Shown here piece by piece: positions 36,581 through 50,300 of a stretch of 64,000 nucleotides of DNA. Location: contig VZTG01007794.1 of the NCBI GenBank assembly GCA_013397845.1, positions 186,001 to 250,000 of the forward strand, given 5' to 3'. A model generated the notes under the pieces. It was not told the DNA's origin. It saw only the letters and a program-made list of their open reading frames with translations, and ran no database searches. The position numbers and the translations under genes were made by a program. This DNA comes from Melanocharis versteri. Taxonomy: Eukaryota > Chordata > Aves > Passeriformes > Melanocharitidae. Numbering within the stretch: the stretch's first letter is position 1; the number at the start of each line of letters is the position of its first letter.

Positions 36581-39542
36581 CCTAGCTTCCCTGTGGTATT
36601 ACTGGAACACCTTTGTGCTTCTTCTTAATATTTCTACAGCCTCTGTGCTTCATACTTCCCAACCTCCTTTTGGCTCTGGATAGGTAAAGGGATATTAAGG
36701 GACAGCTATTATACTTCCTAATATTATACAGGTACACTGGTTTTGATTCTGAATCCAGCTCTTGATTTATTTCAATCTTGAGAAACTGAAGAATGCGAAA
36801 TTGGGTGAAACACATTTATGAATTCACATGCCCAATGCTATGTGCCCTTTACAATTTGCATCTTTCCTGCTCCCACAGGACTGATTATAAAGACTGTTAA
36901 AAAGGCACTTGATGGTATGTCAAAATCTTAGGGCTTTAGGTCATAACTTAAACTGTAAAAAGAATTACAGAGTACAAAAGGCAGCCCATTTCTAATATCA
37001 TTGGTAGAAATTTGCTTTACTGACTATGGTGTACTGTAAAACAAGTTTTATTAGCCTCGAAAGTAAGTGTCCTTAATGTGTGCCTACACTGGATAGTTTA
37101 TAGGGATTGTGCAGGTGAGTGTGTTTGCCTGGCAGTGTCCTGCTTTTACCTGTGCTTCTCTCAGTATTGCAATGCAGTGCTGGAAGCCAGAATATCAAAC
37201 AGCATCTCTAGAGTATTAGCAGCTGTTGTGGGGCAGCCACATTAGCCACAGATTTCACTGCCTGGAAATGAACAATAAAAAGCAATCCTCTTGATAATGG
37301 TTGCTCAAGCGGCTTCTTTATCTAACTGGAAGAAATCTTTCTGCTTGATTCTGAGCTAGTATTTCTATATTTCTTTATCAAGAAAGATTCAAAGTACTTC
37401 TATTTCTCCCTTAAAAGTGATTTTTTTTTTAATTATATAGAATACTAGCAAGGCGTATATGTATATTACTGTAACTACTACGGGAAAGTGAATCAATTTT
37501 TTTCCCTGTATATGTTAAAATCTTATTTGCTGGGGAATTCTTCTGATTCTTCTTCCAAAGGATATTTTCAGGTTGAACCTCCTCTTTTTCCTTGTGTGGG
37601 AGGCAGCCAATACTGCTGTGTATGTTCAAGCTGCTCTGAATTAATCCTGTGTTTCCTGGCAACAACTTCCCATTTCTTTCCTTATCTTTTTGAGGTGCTA
37701 TGAGGGCTTGATCTGAGGCACCATTATTAGAATAGACATAAAGATTGTATCAGTTGATTAGAGATATCTAATGTAATTTCTGGACATCAGTTACTGCTCA
37801 GTAATGGGAATAGTTCAAGGGAATACTTCCTGAGGCTTACAGTTGACTAAGAAGCTAGTAATCTGTCATCTTGTTTACATCACGTGGGCAATTTTTCCAC
37901 ATCCTCATTGTAGTATGAAGGGTCCCTGGTGGAAAGGTAGCTTGTCTTCTGGGTGAGGTTTACCCACGTCTTTTGTCTTTTGTGCAAGTTACACAACTTC
38001 CAAGGTGTAGTCACCCTTTGGGTACTCTGCAGGCAGTTACATTGCCCCAGGCTCAGACTGGGACTCTCCCTGCTCAGATTACATTTGTCTTTCTTTGCCA
38101 GAGCTGTGAGCTGGTGGCTGCTGCCATGACTGAAGGATAATGTAGTATGTGGGTGTGGTAACTGGATCTGTGTGTCAGTGTGGCTAGCTCAGTACGTGGT
38201 GACTTCAAACTTCTTCACAGCTGTAGTAGGATTCCCCCCAGTTTTGTTTGCTTTTCTTTTCTTTCTGTGGAGCTATATTAATTACCAAGTTATTTTTTTA
38301 TTATTGTTATTTTTAAGTTTGATGATGCTACTTTATTTTATTGCATCTATTTGACTCTTGTCAGAACCACTTACGAATAACAACAACATAATTTAATAGA
38401 GGATATCAGCTCAGCTGCTCTATGAAAGCTTTATTTAAAGGGCCGCTCTTTGCATACAGTGAATATTTAATTATTGCCTTTATTTTGTGCTCTCATTTTC
38501 AATTCAGTTTTCAATTTATAGGTTTTAATTATGTAAAAAAGACAAAGATATGCTCTTTTCTTCTTTCTATTTAGTTTTCCTAAGACAGTCTAATTTCAAT
38601 TTGTCACTGAAAACTGCCTTTTACTATATTCAAGTTGGTTTTAGAGTCCTTCCAGAGTCTCAGAATTTATATTATATTTAGCATTTTTGGATCTAGAAAA
38701 GTACTGGGTCAAACCTTGATGCTGTTAAATTCAATAGACCTTTTGCCATTAACATTCGTAATGCTAGGATCTGCATGTTTGTTTTTAGATAGGTTAGTAA
38801 GTTCATGATAATGCAGGATTTTTATTGCAAATGATGTCATGTTAGTACTTGTGATTACTTAAGGCAGCCTTTTTTAAGCCACGGTTAATTTATGGATTAC
38901 TACCAAATAAAATCACTCGCTTTAACAACTTAGGAATTTCAAATTCTGTTGGACACAATGTAGGTTTAAAATGTATTTTTAATACCTGTCATCTCCTGCA
39001 AGTAGTTGGTAAAATGTATGTATAACATTAGTAGTAAAAGGATACTTTGGAGTTTTTCTATTAACTATTTTAAGAGCTGTCTTTTCTCTCTTTTGTTTCA
39101 TTTAAGGATCAAATTTTAGTCCCAATTATGATTTTACTGAGGACTCTCTAAGTTGTTAAATCAATAATATATGTGGGTTTGGTTGTTTTGGTTTTTTTTT
39201 TCAGAAGTTAGAAGATTAAACTAAGTTCCTCTAGAAGGAGATAACACATCTAAGTTCAACTAACCTTTTGTTCTGCAGTATGCTGGATCCTAACAGCATC
39301 AGGTTCAGAGTGGCCTCATGACCTAGTTAAGTGTACAGATAACAAATCAATAGCCTGAGATAGTAACATTTTCTATCTAATTCCTACTACTTCAACAGTG
39401 GAATTCCACAGTTATGTCATTTATGTTTTGGAAATACCATTCAGCTTTGTTTATTTGAACCTATTAATGTGCTGGGACAAGGTTGGGTTTCCTTCAGTAA
39501 TATTGTTGCAGAATGATTTGATGATTCCAACACCTTTGTCTT

Positions 39543-39559
39543 ACAAACAAACAAACAAA
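39543..39559. repeat. (CAAA)n repeat
   Basis: About four CAAA units, followed by a short (AAG)n stretch. Confidence 0.8.
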
Positions 39560-40365
39560 AAAGAAGAAGAATTATTATTCAAAGAGTAGTAAGAAACTAG
39601 GGCCGTTTTACAGCCTGTAACACAGTCCCTGGCTCCTGGGTTGTTGTTAGCTGCTGTTGTGGTCGGATGGGAGCAGTTTAGTTTCTATCACACGGCTGCC
39701 ATGAAGCCCTTGCTCTTAAGAGAGTTTTCTCCCAGACTTTTTTGTTGTGCAGAAACCCAGGAAAGGGATTAGGGCATCCTTTTTAAGACGCTGAAATAAA
39801 CACAAGTGTGCAGCCTTGAGTGAATATAGTCCCAAAGAATTGGGATGTTAGAGTCTGATTAATTTAATTTTACCTGCTCTAGCAAGGTTTAACATGGTGG
39901 ATACTCCAGTTCATGACTGGGCTGTGTGAAAAGTAACATTCCCATCTGTTTGACTACAGCTTGAACTTTGGAAGATGGACAGTTGTCTTGTCACATGTGG
40001 GCTTTTCTTTTTTCGTGGACTCTAGTGTGCTTCTGCCTGTCCCTTTGAGTTAATTCATAGTCCACTACCATCCCTGTTCCTGTATGTAGGTGTAAAGCCA
40101 TGACTTTATGCTACCTTCACATCCAAGGGACTAATGAAGCAGAGTACTGCTTACTATTTTTCTGGGAAAAAGGGAGAGCTTAAAATGAGCAGAAATCATA
40201 ATTTAACTTGTATTAGGTTTCTACATGCATTTTTCATCACCTGAAAAAAACTGTCTTCCCAAACCAACTTTTTAATGAGAAAGCTTCTAGTGTTGCTGGT
40301 AGCAATGATTAAGTGTCTAACTACCTATAGCACTTCTTGTTAGTTCATTAAAAGACTAGCCCTCC

Positions 40366-40380
40366 TAATTACATTTGCAT
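40366..40380 (+). promoter_or_regulatory. Homeodomain/POU site pair
   Basis: TAATTA (40366-40371) and the exact octamer ATTTGCAT (40373-40380) are one base apart. The following 100 bases contain further TAAT cores and two isolated CpGs, giving the mixed composition often seen in conserved non-coding elements. The motifs are seen; the enhancer role is inferred. Confidence 0.22.
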
Positions 40381-41008
40381 GTCTTTCCATAATTTGTACA
40401 GAACTCAATAATTAAATGGGTGATAATCCGTCAGCAGAACTGCAGAAGACCTTGATCCTTACATACGCAAGCCCTCGGGCAGTATTACAGTTATCTAATA
40501 GTATGTTGCCTTTCTTACTTGATTTTTAACAGAATAGAAGACACTGTTGATCATATTAGCTTCACAAATAGTCTATTGTGGAATGGATGAAGACACTTTG
40601 GGATGGATATAGGCAATCTGTCCCCTTGCTCCCTAGTCATTGCAAAGACAGATCTCATTTCTGGTTTAGTGTTTTGAAACTGTCTCTGTCTTTTTTTCAC
40701 TGATAAGTAATTTTAAAATCTGAAGGGAATGTTATTTTTTCACTCTTTGAAGGCCAGATCTCTTTGTGATGCTTGGATGGCCAAAAGATAGTGACTAAAA
40801 CACATATTAGGTACCTGCAGTATAATTTCTAATGGTGCAGAGGTGAAGCTGGGGAATTGATGCTCACCCTCTGAAGGTAAGAGCACAGACTGAGTTGCAT
40901 GACTGGAAGTACTCAGCACTTACAGTGCTGCTTTAAGTATATTTATCTATTTTCTCTTTTATTTATTCTTCTCTTCAGACAGCTAAAAAAATAAGCCATC
41001 CTAATTTA

Positions 41009-41011
41009 TTT

Positions 41012-41047
<36 letters not shown>

Positions 41048-41049
41048 TC
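41009..41049. repeat. (TTTC)n microsatellite
   Basis: About ten tandem TTTC units, ending exactly at the single ambiguous base of the window (41050). The abrupt stop at an N suggests the repeat was not fully resolved and may be longer. Confidence 0.95.
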
Positions 41050-41050
41050 N
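41050..41050. other. Ambiguous base (N)
   Basis: The only N in the window, placed at the end of the TTTC repeat. It is probably an assembly junction or collapsed repeat rather than a single unresolved base. Confidence 0.95.
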
Positions 41051-42510
41051 ACCTGGTCTTCAGGTTTAGTGTAATTTTACCTCTTTCATACTTATGTGAG
41101 TTAAATGCTTTAAGTCTCTATTTCATCTGGGAAATGCCTCCAAAGGCATCCGTTTAAATATAGCAATTTTTGTGCATTGCCCTCCAAATAATTTAGAGAG
41201 AAACTATCCATCATTAGACGAAATTTTGCACTCTTATCAGTGCAGTGCTCACTTTCTGATCATCTGGAAAGCTTTCAGACTCTCACCCGTGAGTTATGCA
41301 GTCATCACTGCTCATTTTCTAGCAGAATCCCTGTGTCTACACGTGCTCCTGGCTCACCAGCTCCCCTCTTAGTCTTCCCTCAGAGCAACACAGGGTGATT
41401 ATCTTCCTAACTCATTTGGCTTATCACATTTACGACTGTACTTGAAGAGCAAGGTCTCAGCTTTACAACTGCATCATTATCTTCTGAAATATTTCTAAAA
41501 CGTGCCACTTTAGCACTATGTTATACATTCTGTCCTCAGAACAAGGGAGCAAAACTGGAATGGGGAGAAAGGAAAATGCCTGCTGTGTTTCGAGTTAGTG
41601 TTCCTACTGGGACATATCTTTGATGCAGGGTCAGGTGAAGGCAGTGCAAATGGTGCAGGAAGGCACTTTGCTGAGTTGGAATGAAATATCACAAGCTGAA
41701 AGAGTAGTTTCTGACCACCTGCCTGGAAAAAGTGATTGCATCTGGCCTGCTGTTGGAATTGTCCTTGTGTGGTTTGGCAACTGTTTGTAGCATCGTCTTT
41801 ATATCATTTCAGTTTGTGCACGTTGTGAATAAAAAGAAGCTAGGAGAAAATAACAAGGAGATCTTCTCTTCCAGAAAAGCTTGTTACCTATGGTGCGTTC
41901 CTCTAAATAGTCACTCTTTTGCAAAGAGGCAATCATATGTTGTCTATAACAAACAATAATGATAAAACACCTGAGAAAAGTTAGATAAGAACATGTGTTG
42001 AAAATATACAATTATTACGGTCTGAGAGTTTTCATAGTGGGCAAAACCATGTACCTTATAAGTTCTACTATTCAACTTTTAAACCACATTTCTTTAAAAG
42101 TTAATTTATTCTGATGAAGGGGAATATCTGTTGCTTATTTCACATATCTGTCTATTTTGTGAGCTTAAGTGTTGCCCTGAGTTTCATATTAATTATGTAG
42201 GACCATCACTATATTTAAAAAATAGTCTCAATTTAAAAAACCCAAACTATGAATATATCAGCTGTTAACTGTACATAACAGGGGTCTTCTGCATCTCTCA
42301 TAGGCTTTATGAATTCTTAGGCTTGCAGTCCTTTCTGCTATTTCTTTGTGTGTATTGAAGTGACCATATAATTTTTCTGGTGTGGAGCTCCTTTCTTCCA
42401 GCATATTCAGAGCTTACCGCTATCATTAATAGAAAAGCAGAAAGAGATTAATCCCTTAATTCCTAAACATCTTGATAAATGAGCAACAGAACCTGCCAAC
42501 CAGCTAATGT

Positions 42511-42548
42511 ACCATGGTATACAGACCATGGTATACAGACCATGATAT
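42511..42548. repeat. 14-bp tandem repeat, about 2.6 copies
   Basis: The unit ACCATGGTATACAG occurs twice, followed by a partial third copy with one change. Each unit contains the palindromes CCATGG and GTATAC. Confidence 0.9.
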
Positions 42549-44298
42549 TAGGTGTAAGAGATTGGTTTGGCAAGATTTTTGAGTATAAGTCAAGTGACTT
42601 GTAAGGAGATGATATGTAAAATATAGTGCCTCCCTCAGTATTTTCCCCAGTACTCACATGGAAGTGACAACAGAGTTCCTGCTCTTCAGTGCAGGTGTTG
42701 CATAAACTTGCCTACCTTCTTGATATCGAAACATTGGTGTGAAGAGTTAAGATTGGGTGCCTCGGTGATGAGAGAATGAAAAGGATTGCTCTTCGAATGA
42801 TGCTGAGGTGATATGCAATGGAGCAGAACCCTTGTTGAATGACTGGCTCAAAGCAAAACACAAGCTCAAAACCATTAGCTTTTAAAAACTTGTTTTACTG
42901 CATGTGACTCCTCACCGTGCTTCAGATCTAATTCATATTGAGGTTTTAGGATTTATCCTTACCTAACTACCCTGGCTTCCATCAGTGTCATACCTACAAT
43001 ACTGATAGTCTTTGTATAAAATGTCTACATCCCCTCAAAGTTATACTTCTAGAAATTGCAGTAATATTAAATAAATATTAAAGGCAGAAATTTCTGTGAT
43101 TACCTAACATTTTCTCCTATGAATGTCAAGAGGAAGAAACCTTGTCTTTCAGCTTTCTTAATGCAGTATGTGCTGGCTAAGATGGACTTAGCTACCTGAC
43201 TGTGTCATGATAGATAAAGATTAGAATGTTATAAATTAAACAGTAGGCACAAGGTTAATATTTTTCTAACTAGAAGGCACACCAAAAAAGTTGGAGTTTG
43301 TACATCAAGTCGACTTAATACTGGATGTTGAAAATTCCCCTGTTTTCAATTATTTTTTCTTGTTCTTTTCTCCTTGTTTAGTGAGGCATGCTTTATTTTT
43401 CCAGGGGTCAGCTGAGTAACACTGGTGCAATATTCCTCCCTGGCCCTGGTGTCCCTTGTTCAGTGACACTGTGTGTCCCATGTGGTCAATCCCAGCAAGG
43501 GTGTTATTGTAACCATTGCTCCAAGTGTATACTAGAATTTTTTTTCCTTCCTAAAATTAGTCTAAGACCTTTCAAATAGTTGGTCTTATCGGCACAGCTG
43601 ATTCATGTGGTAGCTTTTTGAGGGAAAAATGGTAGTAATGTGCCTAAATTCTGTTTTCCTAACGTGGGAAAAGGGCACTGAAAGGACTCTATGCCTTTGA
43701 AAATGCTTTTTCTTTGGCCCCAATTTATTTTGGTTTTTATTGTTTAAATACTGCCCATGAAATATTAGCTAGTTGTAGTGCTTGATTGAATTATGAGTAA
43801 GATGAGCTAAAAAAACGTTGTTCTTCCATGTTTCTTTGTGTCATTCAATAGCTCTGATCTGACTTCTGAAATATATTTTCACATTTTTTTCAGAGTTTCA
43901 TGACATCATCACATCTGTAGATTTAGGGGTCTGATGCAAAGGATGATCTGATTCTGTTAAAATGATTAGTCTGCCAAAACATGAACAACATTTTGTATTC
44001 TCTCCATCTCTTACATGGCTGAATAGATGCCAATATTTTATTTATGTTATGGACTTTGTTTTGAATCACATTCTTTTGTTGCATGCGTGAAGGTTTTACA
44101 AAACTTTCTTCTGGTATATCAGTATTGGGAACAGCTGGTCCTCCCTTCCTTAAGCACCTGATACTTTTCACAAGCTTTTTGACTACTTAAAAGAGTAGTA
44201 CTTCTGGGTTTCAGCATCATTTTAGCATCATGTTGTTTGTAGTTAATTGCCCACACAAATAGAAATGAAAGGAATCTTGGGGTGAGATAAAGTTTTTT

Positions 44299-44347
44299 GG
44301 ATTAATTAATCCCCATCAAAACTTCATTGAGCTATTTGCATATGCAT
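44299..44347. promoter_or_regulatory. Candidate enhancer core: paired TAATCC sites plus POU octamer
   Basis: GGATTAATTAATCC (44299-44312) is a perfect 14-base palindrome made of two inverted TAATCC sites, the preferred target of K50 homeodomains such as the OTX/PITX/CRX class. ATTTGCATATGCAT (44334-44347), 22 bases further on, joins the canonical POU octamer ATTTGCAT to a MORE-like dimer site. About four 14-base palindromes are expected by chance in this much DNA, so the palindrome alone is weak. The pairing with a POU site is what makes it worth noting. Confidence 0.3.
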
Positions 44348-47300
44348 TATAGGTCAATATAGACTTTCATTTTAATTCATGCCTTTATATAACAACTTAT
44401 TTACAGCCTGGATATTTACTTCCATGTGCTTCGCCTGTGAGCTCTGTTAAGTATGACCCAGAGGTGTTGCTTGGACTTTCATTTTCATTTTAAGTGTAAA
44501 GGCTATTGTAGTCCCTACCAATTGTTGCCTAACAGTTGTGTTCAAAACAATAAACAGATAAAAATATAAGAAAACTCCTTTACCATGCAGCCAAATATTT
44601 CCTGAAATATGTATCGTTTTTACTTCTACTTTGATACAGAATGTAAGAAATCATCTTAATTTGCTACCAGCATGCTGTGTCTCAAAAAAGTTGTGCTTTG
44701 TGGTCTAATCAAAAATCTTAGCAGAAATGGTGAGGATAAGGGTCTTTATGGTTGCTATATGGACAGAAGAGATTTTTTTCTTCTTTAGAATAAAAGAAAT
44801 CATCCAGGGATTCCATTGAAAATATTTAGTTTGAACCCTGATACAGAAATATTGCACTGAAATATAAACAGATGACATCAGAATGACTGTAGTAAATGCA
44901 ATTATGCTTCAACCCACAATAATCTTAAATGAGATATTATATTAAATGTTAATAACTTTGGGGACTAGACTGGTTTCTTTTTAGGTCTTTCAAGTAAGAG
45001 TTACTCTGTGCAACAAGATGCCTGCAATATAAAGGAGGTGGAATGTGTACCAAGGGATGTTTCTGAGGGCTTAAAACCATTTGAGATTTATTAGTGTTCT
45101 GGAGTTGGGTTAAAATGGTTCCTTGAATAGGCACGAGGCCTGGAGAGTGGGATTAGGAAGGTTTCCAGAGGCTCTGAACTCATGTCAAGCAAAACTGTCA
45201 TGCCAAGCAGCTAAGTCAACTGAATAGGGAAAAGTCTTGGAAGTGCTTTATCAGTGCATAATGTTTGTAAATTTTATTCAATTAATTTACAGCTGCAGGG
45301 CTCATGAGGCTGAAATTAAAGTTTTGTAAAGTTTTGATAGGGAAGCAGCCAAAGACCAACAAAAAACTTTGATTAGCTCTGGATGGTTTTTAACAAGTTG
45401 GCAGGGGAACAAAATTGCAAGCAAGTATTGCAGAGGAAGGTGCACCTACTCTTGGGAGCTATTGTAGTCAGCTGGATTGGTAGCAGAATGCCTGCCAGCG
45501 CCCTGCACGAAATGCCTGCAGGTATGCTTGACATTTGCTTTCCCTTCTGCCAACAGGTGCCTCAAGGAAAAGCCATGTCCCAGAGAAAAGCTTCTGGAAT
45601 TTAGTGCTATCAAAAGTACTTACAAATAGACATTATGCTTTAAATTCCTGTTATTTCTATGACAAGATTAAATAGAATTTACTTCAGACAAAACATGAGT
45701 GAAAAAGAAGATATGCCAGAAGATGCCCAAGGTGCTAACGTATGAGCTTTACACAAAATATCCATGCCTCTGTTGCAGGCTTGAAAATTAGTGTGTCTTG
45801 AGTTGATATTACCTATGCCACTTCTTATTTAATTTTTTTTAAATTATTGTTATTGGCAGGATCAGGGAAACCCTCAACGTCCCCAAGAGGCCCTTGGATA
45901 TATCTTGGCAAGATCACACTCAGGGCTGCCACTCCATTTCTCTGTTTCTTGTGGTTGAGTCTGGAGAAATGGTGTTGCCTGATGATATCTCACTTTTGTC
46001 CCTCATGTAGGCTCATGATAGAGCAGAATTTTGGAACCAATCTTAACCTGAGCCCTCCCTTTCATACGCAATATGTGTTGCTGAGGTAGCAGTTTCTATT
46101 CCTTTTAGTTGTATGTATTCATTACCTCATATTTGCAATATTGAAAAGAGCAGTGTTTTTGTTGTTTTGTTACATGCATTGTTAATTTTCAGACTTCAGT
46201 TCCCATTTCTCAGTATTGTTTCTTAAAATAAGAATAACCAAGTGAATTATGCAGGCAGCTTTTACACTTCCAGTGATTGTGAAATTTATATTTTATTTGC
46301 AACCTTCTGCCAGTATATTTACAATGAAAAAGGAAATTCCATTAAAATCAAATTATCACATGGGAACCCATCAGGTTTGCTGAAATATTTTGATTTATTT
46401 TGGGAAAATCTTAACAAAATGCTTCAATTTCAGTCAGGTCACTTCAAAAGCAAACAACTCAGTTTGTTAAGAGCATCTTTTAAGGGAGTGAGTGGTGTAG
46501 GTTTGATGCATCCCAGTCATGCCGAAGTTGTGGCAGATGTACTTAGAGAACGCTGATCTGTCTGGAAACGGCAGCTGGACAAAATGTAAACTCCCTTTTC
46601 TGGGAGCAGAGCAGCGTCTTGAGAGGACAAAAGCAGCATCGCCCTTGGTTGATTTTCTGCTGCCTGTCGTTGGAGCCCTGTGATTCTGAGAGAGACCTGA
46701 GGGCAGCAGGGGGTTGCTGGAGGTGGTGGTGTTTGCTGTGGTGCCTTTTCTGCCGAGGGCACAGCTCCCTGTGTGCCCTGGGGAAGCTGCTGTCCCACCG
46801 CAAGGCCTTTCTCCAGGGGCCCACTGGGCTAAGGAGGGGTTCACACCAAAGTAACTCAGATCAGATCCAAACGCCAGTGAATTACTTCAAATTGGTTTCT
46901 GAAATTACGGTTAGGATCCTTCCTGCAATGCTACTGGTCTGGAAGAACTTGAAGGCTTTGTAAGTGTAAATCATGCCACTCACTGTGGTTATTTGACTTT
47001 GAACTTGTTGTTTATGGTTGGAGGCTAAATGTGTCTTGCAATGACATTTCCATAAAAGTTTGAAAAGAAGCAAGTCTTCCTTTATTAAGTAATGTTTCCT
47101 TCATAAGTTCCGCTGACATTTTGGGATTGGAGGGAAAAATGGAGACAAGTAGCTTTCAGACTTCCCTCTTAGAATGACCCTGTGACCCAGTCCCCAGACT
47201 TTCTGGTGAGGTTTGCATGCCTTCCTCTGAGTTTTTTACACTGGGGCAGCAGGCGAAAGGCACCTGGGTTTGTACTGGGGGAGTTTATAGAAAGTCTTAA

Positions 47301-50300
47301 AGGACGTTTTATAAGGTTTTACTGAAACTCTCTTAATTTTTTGAATGTCCCCTACCAAAGTTCATGATTGTGAAATGTAATATAGGAATAAGCGTTCACT
47401 CCAGTCTGCCTCTGCAGTAGAGACGAGATACCAGAAATTCATTCTCTTAGTGGTTTGGCATGACCATTTTTGGTTCTATATGCTATTTGCCCAGTTTCAT
47501 TCCAGTTTTCCTTATTTCCTTCTTCAAATATCTCTGTGGATTGTTCTAATGTAGTTTAGAAGTTGGCAGAGCACTGTCTTAAAACTGAAACCTGAAGGTT
47601 TTGGTGCAGTCTGACATCTTATCCATTGTTTCCACTGTCACTAAGAGCAAAGCAGTCTTGGTGAGCTATGAAGCTGCACACTTAAAATTCAGTGTTGTAT
47701 TTATGTGAAGTTAAACACATTCAGTACCAAACTTTGCACAAGATTCAGATTTTTCTATCCTAACTTTGCATGAAAAAAAATCATATTTTTCTATCTTTTC
47801 ATGAAAGAAATGAAGCAGAAGCTTTCTCTGAAGTCTCTAAAAATATTTGGGTTTGTACTCATTAATGTCAGTGTCAATATATAGATATCTTCTGCACTTT
47901 AAAAACAGACTCAAAACCCCTATATTTCTTTTGGGTGTTTAGAATGATCATGGTTTTTATCTAACTCAAGAGACAATAAGTTTCTTAGAAGGTAGCCATG
48001 ACATATTGACTCCTTAATCACAGCACTAATTACAGGTGATTTTTCAATGTATCGAGATCAGCCTATTTATTTCTGTGTCAGAAAAATAAATTATGTTTCT
48101 ATATAGGATTCTTAAATTATGGTAGAAGAAAACAGCAAAACTCTGCTGGGAGTTGCATCTATTATTAAGAATCTCAGAGCATTGAAAGCATTAGAATAAT
48201 AACCTGTAACACAAAAGCTATAATACCTAAGTCCTCTCTTCTTAAAGAGAACTTGATTCATCACTCAGGTGTAAATATATGTCACGGAAGTCAGTTATTT
48301 GATATGATATACAGTGATTCTGTGAAATTAATAAAGCATTAAAACAAAGATATTTAAAGAAGCAAATCAGGAACTGTTTGAAATGCCAGGAGTCATGGGA
48401 AAAATGGACTTGGTCTCATAAATAGTTGGTCTGGACTTAAATGAAACCATTTTATAGCAGAAACAAAGGAATATTCTACACATTATGCTAAAGATATTAT
48501 GAGATGAAAAATTTTCTATGCCTACACAGCATGCTTGCCTTCTGATAGCAGCTGTAATTTGTTCATGTGGGTTCTATGCAGTCAGTCCATTTTTAAGTCT
48601 GTTTCGTTATTCTCTATATTACAAAATGTCCATATGCTGTTAGCTTCTATTTTGACGGAATAAAGTAAAAGCTGTGCCTGTGAAGTCTAGCCTAGAGACT
48701 TGGAAGGCGTTTCTGGGCTTTTAAATTGATTGTATTTGTCCATAGCATTCAGCATGGCCTAAAAAATAAAAGTTAGGAGGAGAGGGAACGGGTTTCTTTA
48801 TAACTTATCCTGAGCTACATGTTCTGGAGAATTTTAATTCAGTTGGAAAGAACTGATCACATAACTGAGGGCTCCGAAGCTCTCTGATACGCAGTTCCTC
48901 TCAGTCTTGGGAGCAGCAAGTATTTGAGAAATACTCTCCCTTTAAATGTTAAAATCTGAAAGATGCAGATATGTTCAAGCAGATACTATCTTTATACAGT
49001 TCCATTTATCCTTTCATTGTACTCCCAGTTCCCTGTAGCCTCTGCACTGCTCTGCTCTTAGGCACTGCTTTTTGCCAGGCTCTGACCCTCCAACCATCCA
49101 AATACCTGGGGGTGTCAAAAACACCACCATTAGTTCCAGCCCACTGTTTGTGTCCATGGTGTGTTTCTTGTCAGTGCAGCCAGTGCCACTTCCACTGACA
49201 GCCATGCTTGACTGTCAGAGGTGTGGTCTGACAGTGGTTTATTTATGAGAAGATAATGGGGGTGGACCCTGGACACAGACACTGTTGACATCTTCATTTA
49301 GGCATAAGAGGGGCAAGAACATTATTTGAGAGAGGCTGATTTTGAAAACAAACTTGCTCGATGAGGAGGGGCTCCGTGAGGCTTCCCATACGAGAAATGT
49401 CCATCCTAGGGGTAAACAAGAACATAAAATAAGCAGTTAGAGTGTTGTTTCAGGAAACTGGTTTATTGATTAATTATGGAAATTAAATGCAGTAAAACTC
49501 TGGTGGGCCAAAAGCAATATTTGAGAAAGCTTATCTTCCCAGGATTGACTGACACATGAGGTTGAAGCCTGATGCTTGTTTCTGGTTGACTTACAGCTAA
49601 GACTTCACCCTGTTTTGTAGCTTGTTTAAAACACATGAGTTTTTAAATGAGATTTCAGGAAATTACTATGTTTTTCAGCCATCCTTTTCACTTTCTTTGG
49701 TTTTGTAACCGACTAACAATATGCTCTTACAAAAAATAGCTGTCCACAAATGGTAGATAACATGAGGGAGATATAGTGGTCTGTAAACTTTCTTCTAGAG
49801 AAATTTAACTCTGAGTTCAAGGAAGTCTGAACAACAAGAAGATAAGCTATGGCCAGGGGTGTGTTTATGAGTACAGAGATCTTCCTGCTATGGGAGCACT
49901 TGACAAGAAACAGAGAAGGCATGTGAAGAGCTAAACAGGCGGCAAGACTGTTTATATCTCCCTGACTACTTCTCTCCTCTGCCTATGCAGAACTTTCTGG
50001 ATTTTCAGTCTTTATTCTTCTCCTTGATTTTATGTAGCTTAATCCAGGATTGCTTATGGCAATTTTCTCTTTATAGTGCAAGTGTTTTAGTTGCTGTCTG
50101 TTATGAGACAAGTTTCCTTTACTAGATTATTTTCTTATGTCTGTGCAATCTTTGCCCTGCCTTAAGTGGGGACTAAAGGAACAGACACACTGCATATAAT
50201 TTTCATGTTTGCTGCAATATATCTTTGTTGTATTGCAGAGAAAGACAGTGTTGTAGAGTAGTAGTTTAAAATTCTAGCAGTTTATCTTGCAAAGAAGAAA

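Noticed and set aside
40840..40878. Short exon-like stretch before donor GAAG|GTAAGAG
   Set aside because: The donor is good but the upstream acceptor (GGTGCAG) lacks a pyrimidine tract.
46467..46963. Several ORFs of 93-125 codons in both directions
   Set aside because: A local GC rise opens many frames simultaneously. No domain, splice context or repeat identity is visible.
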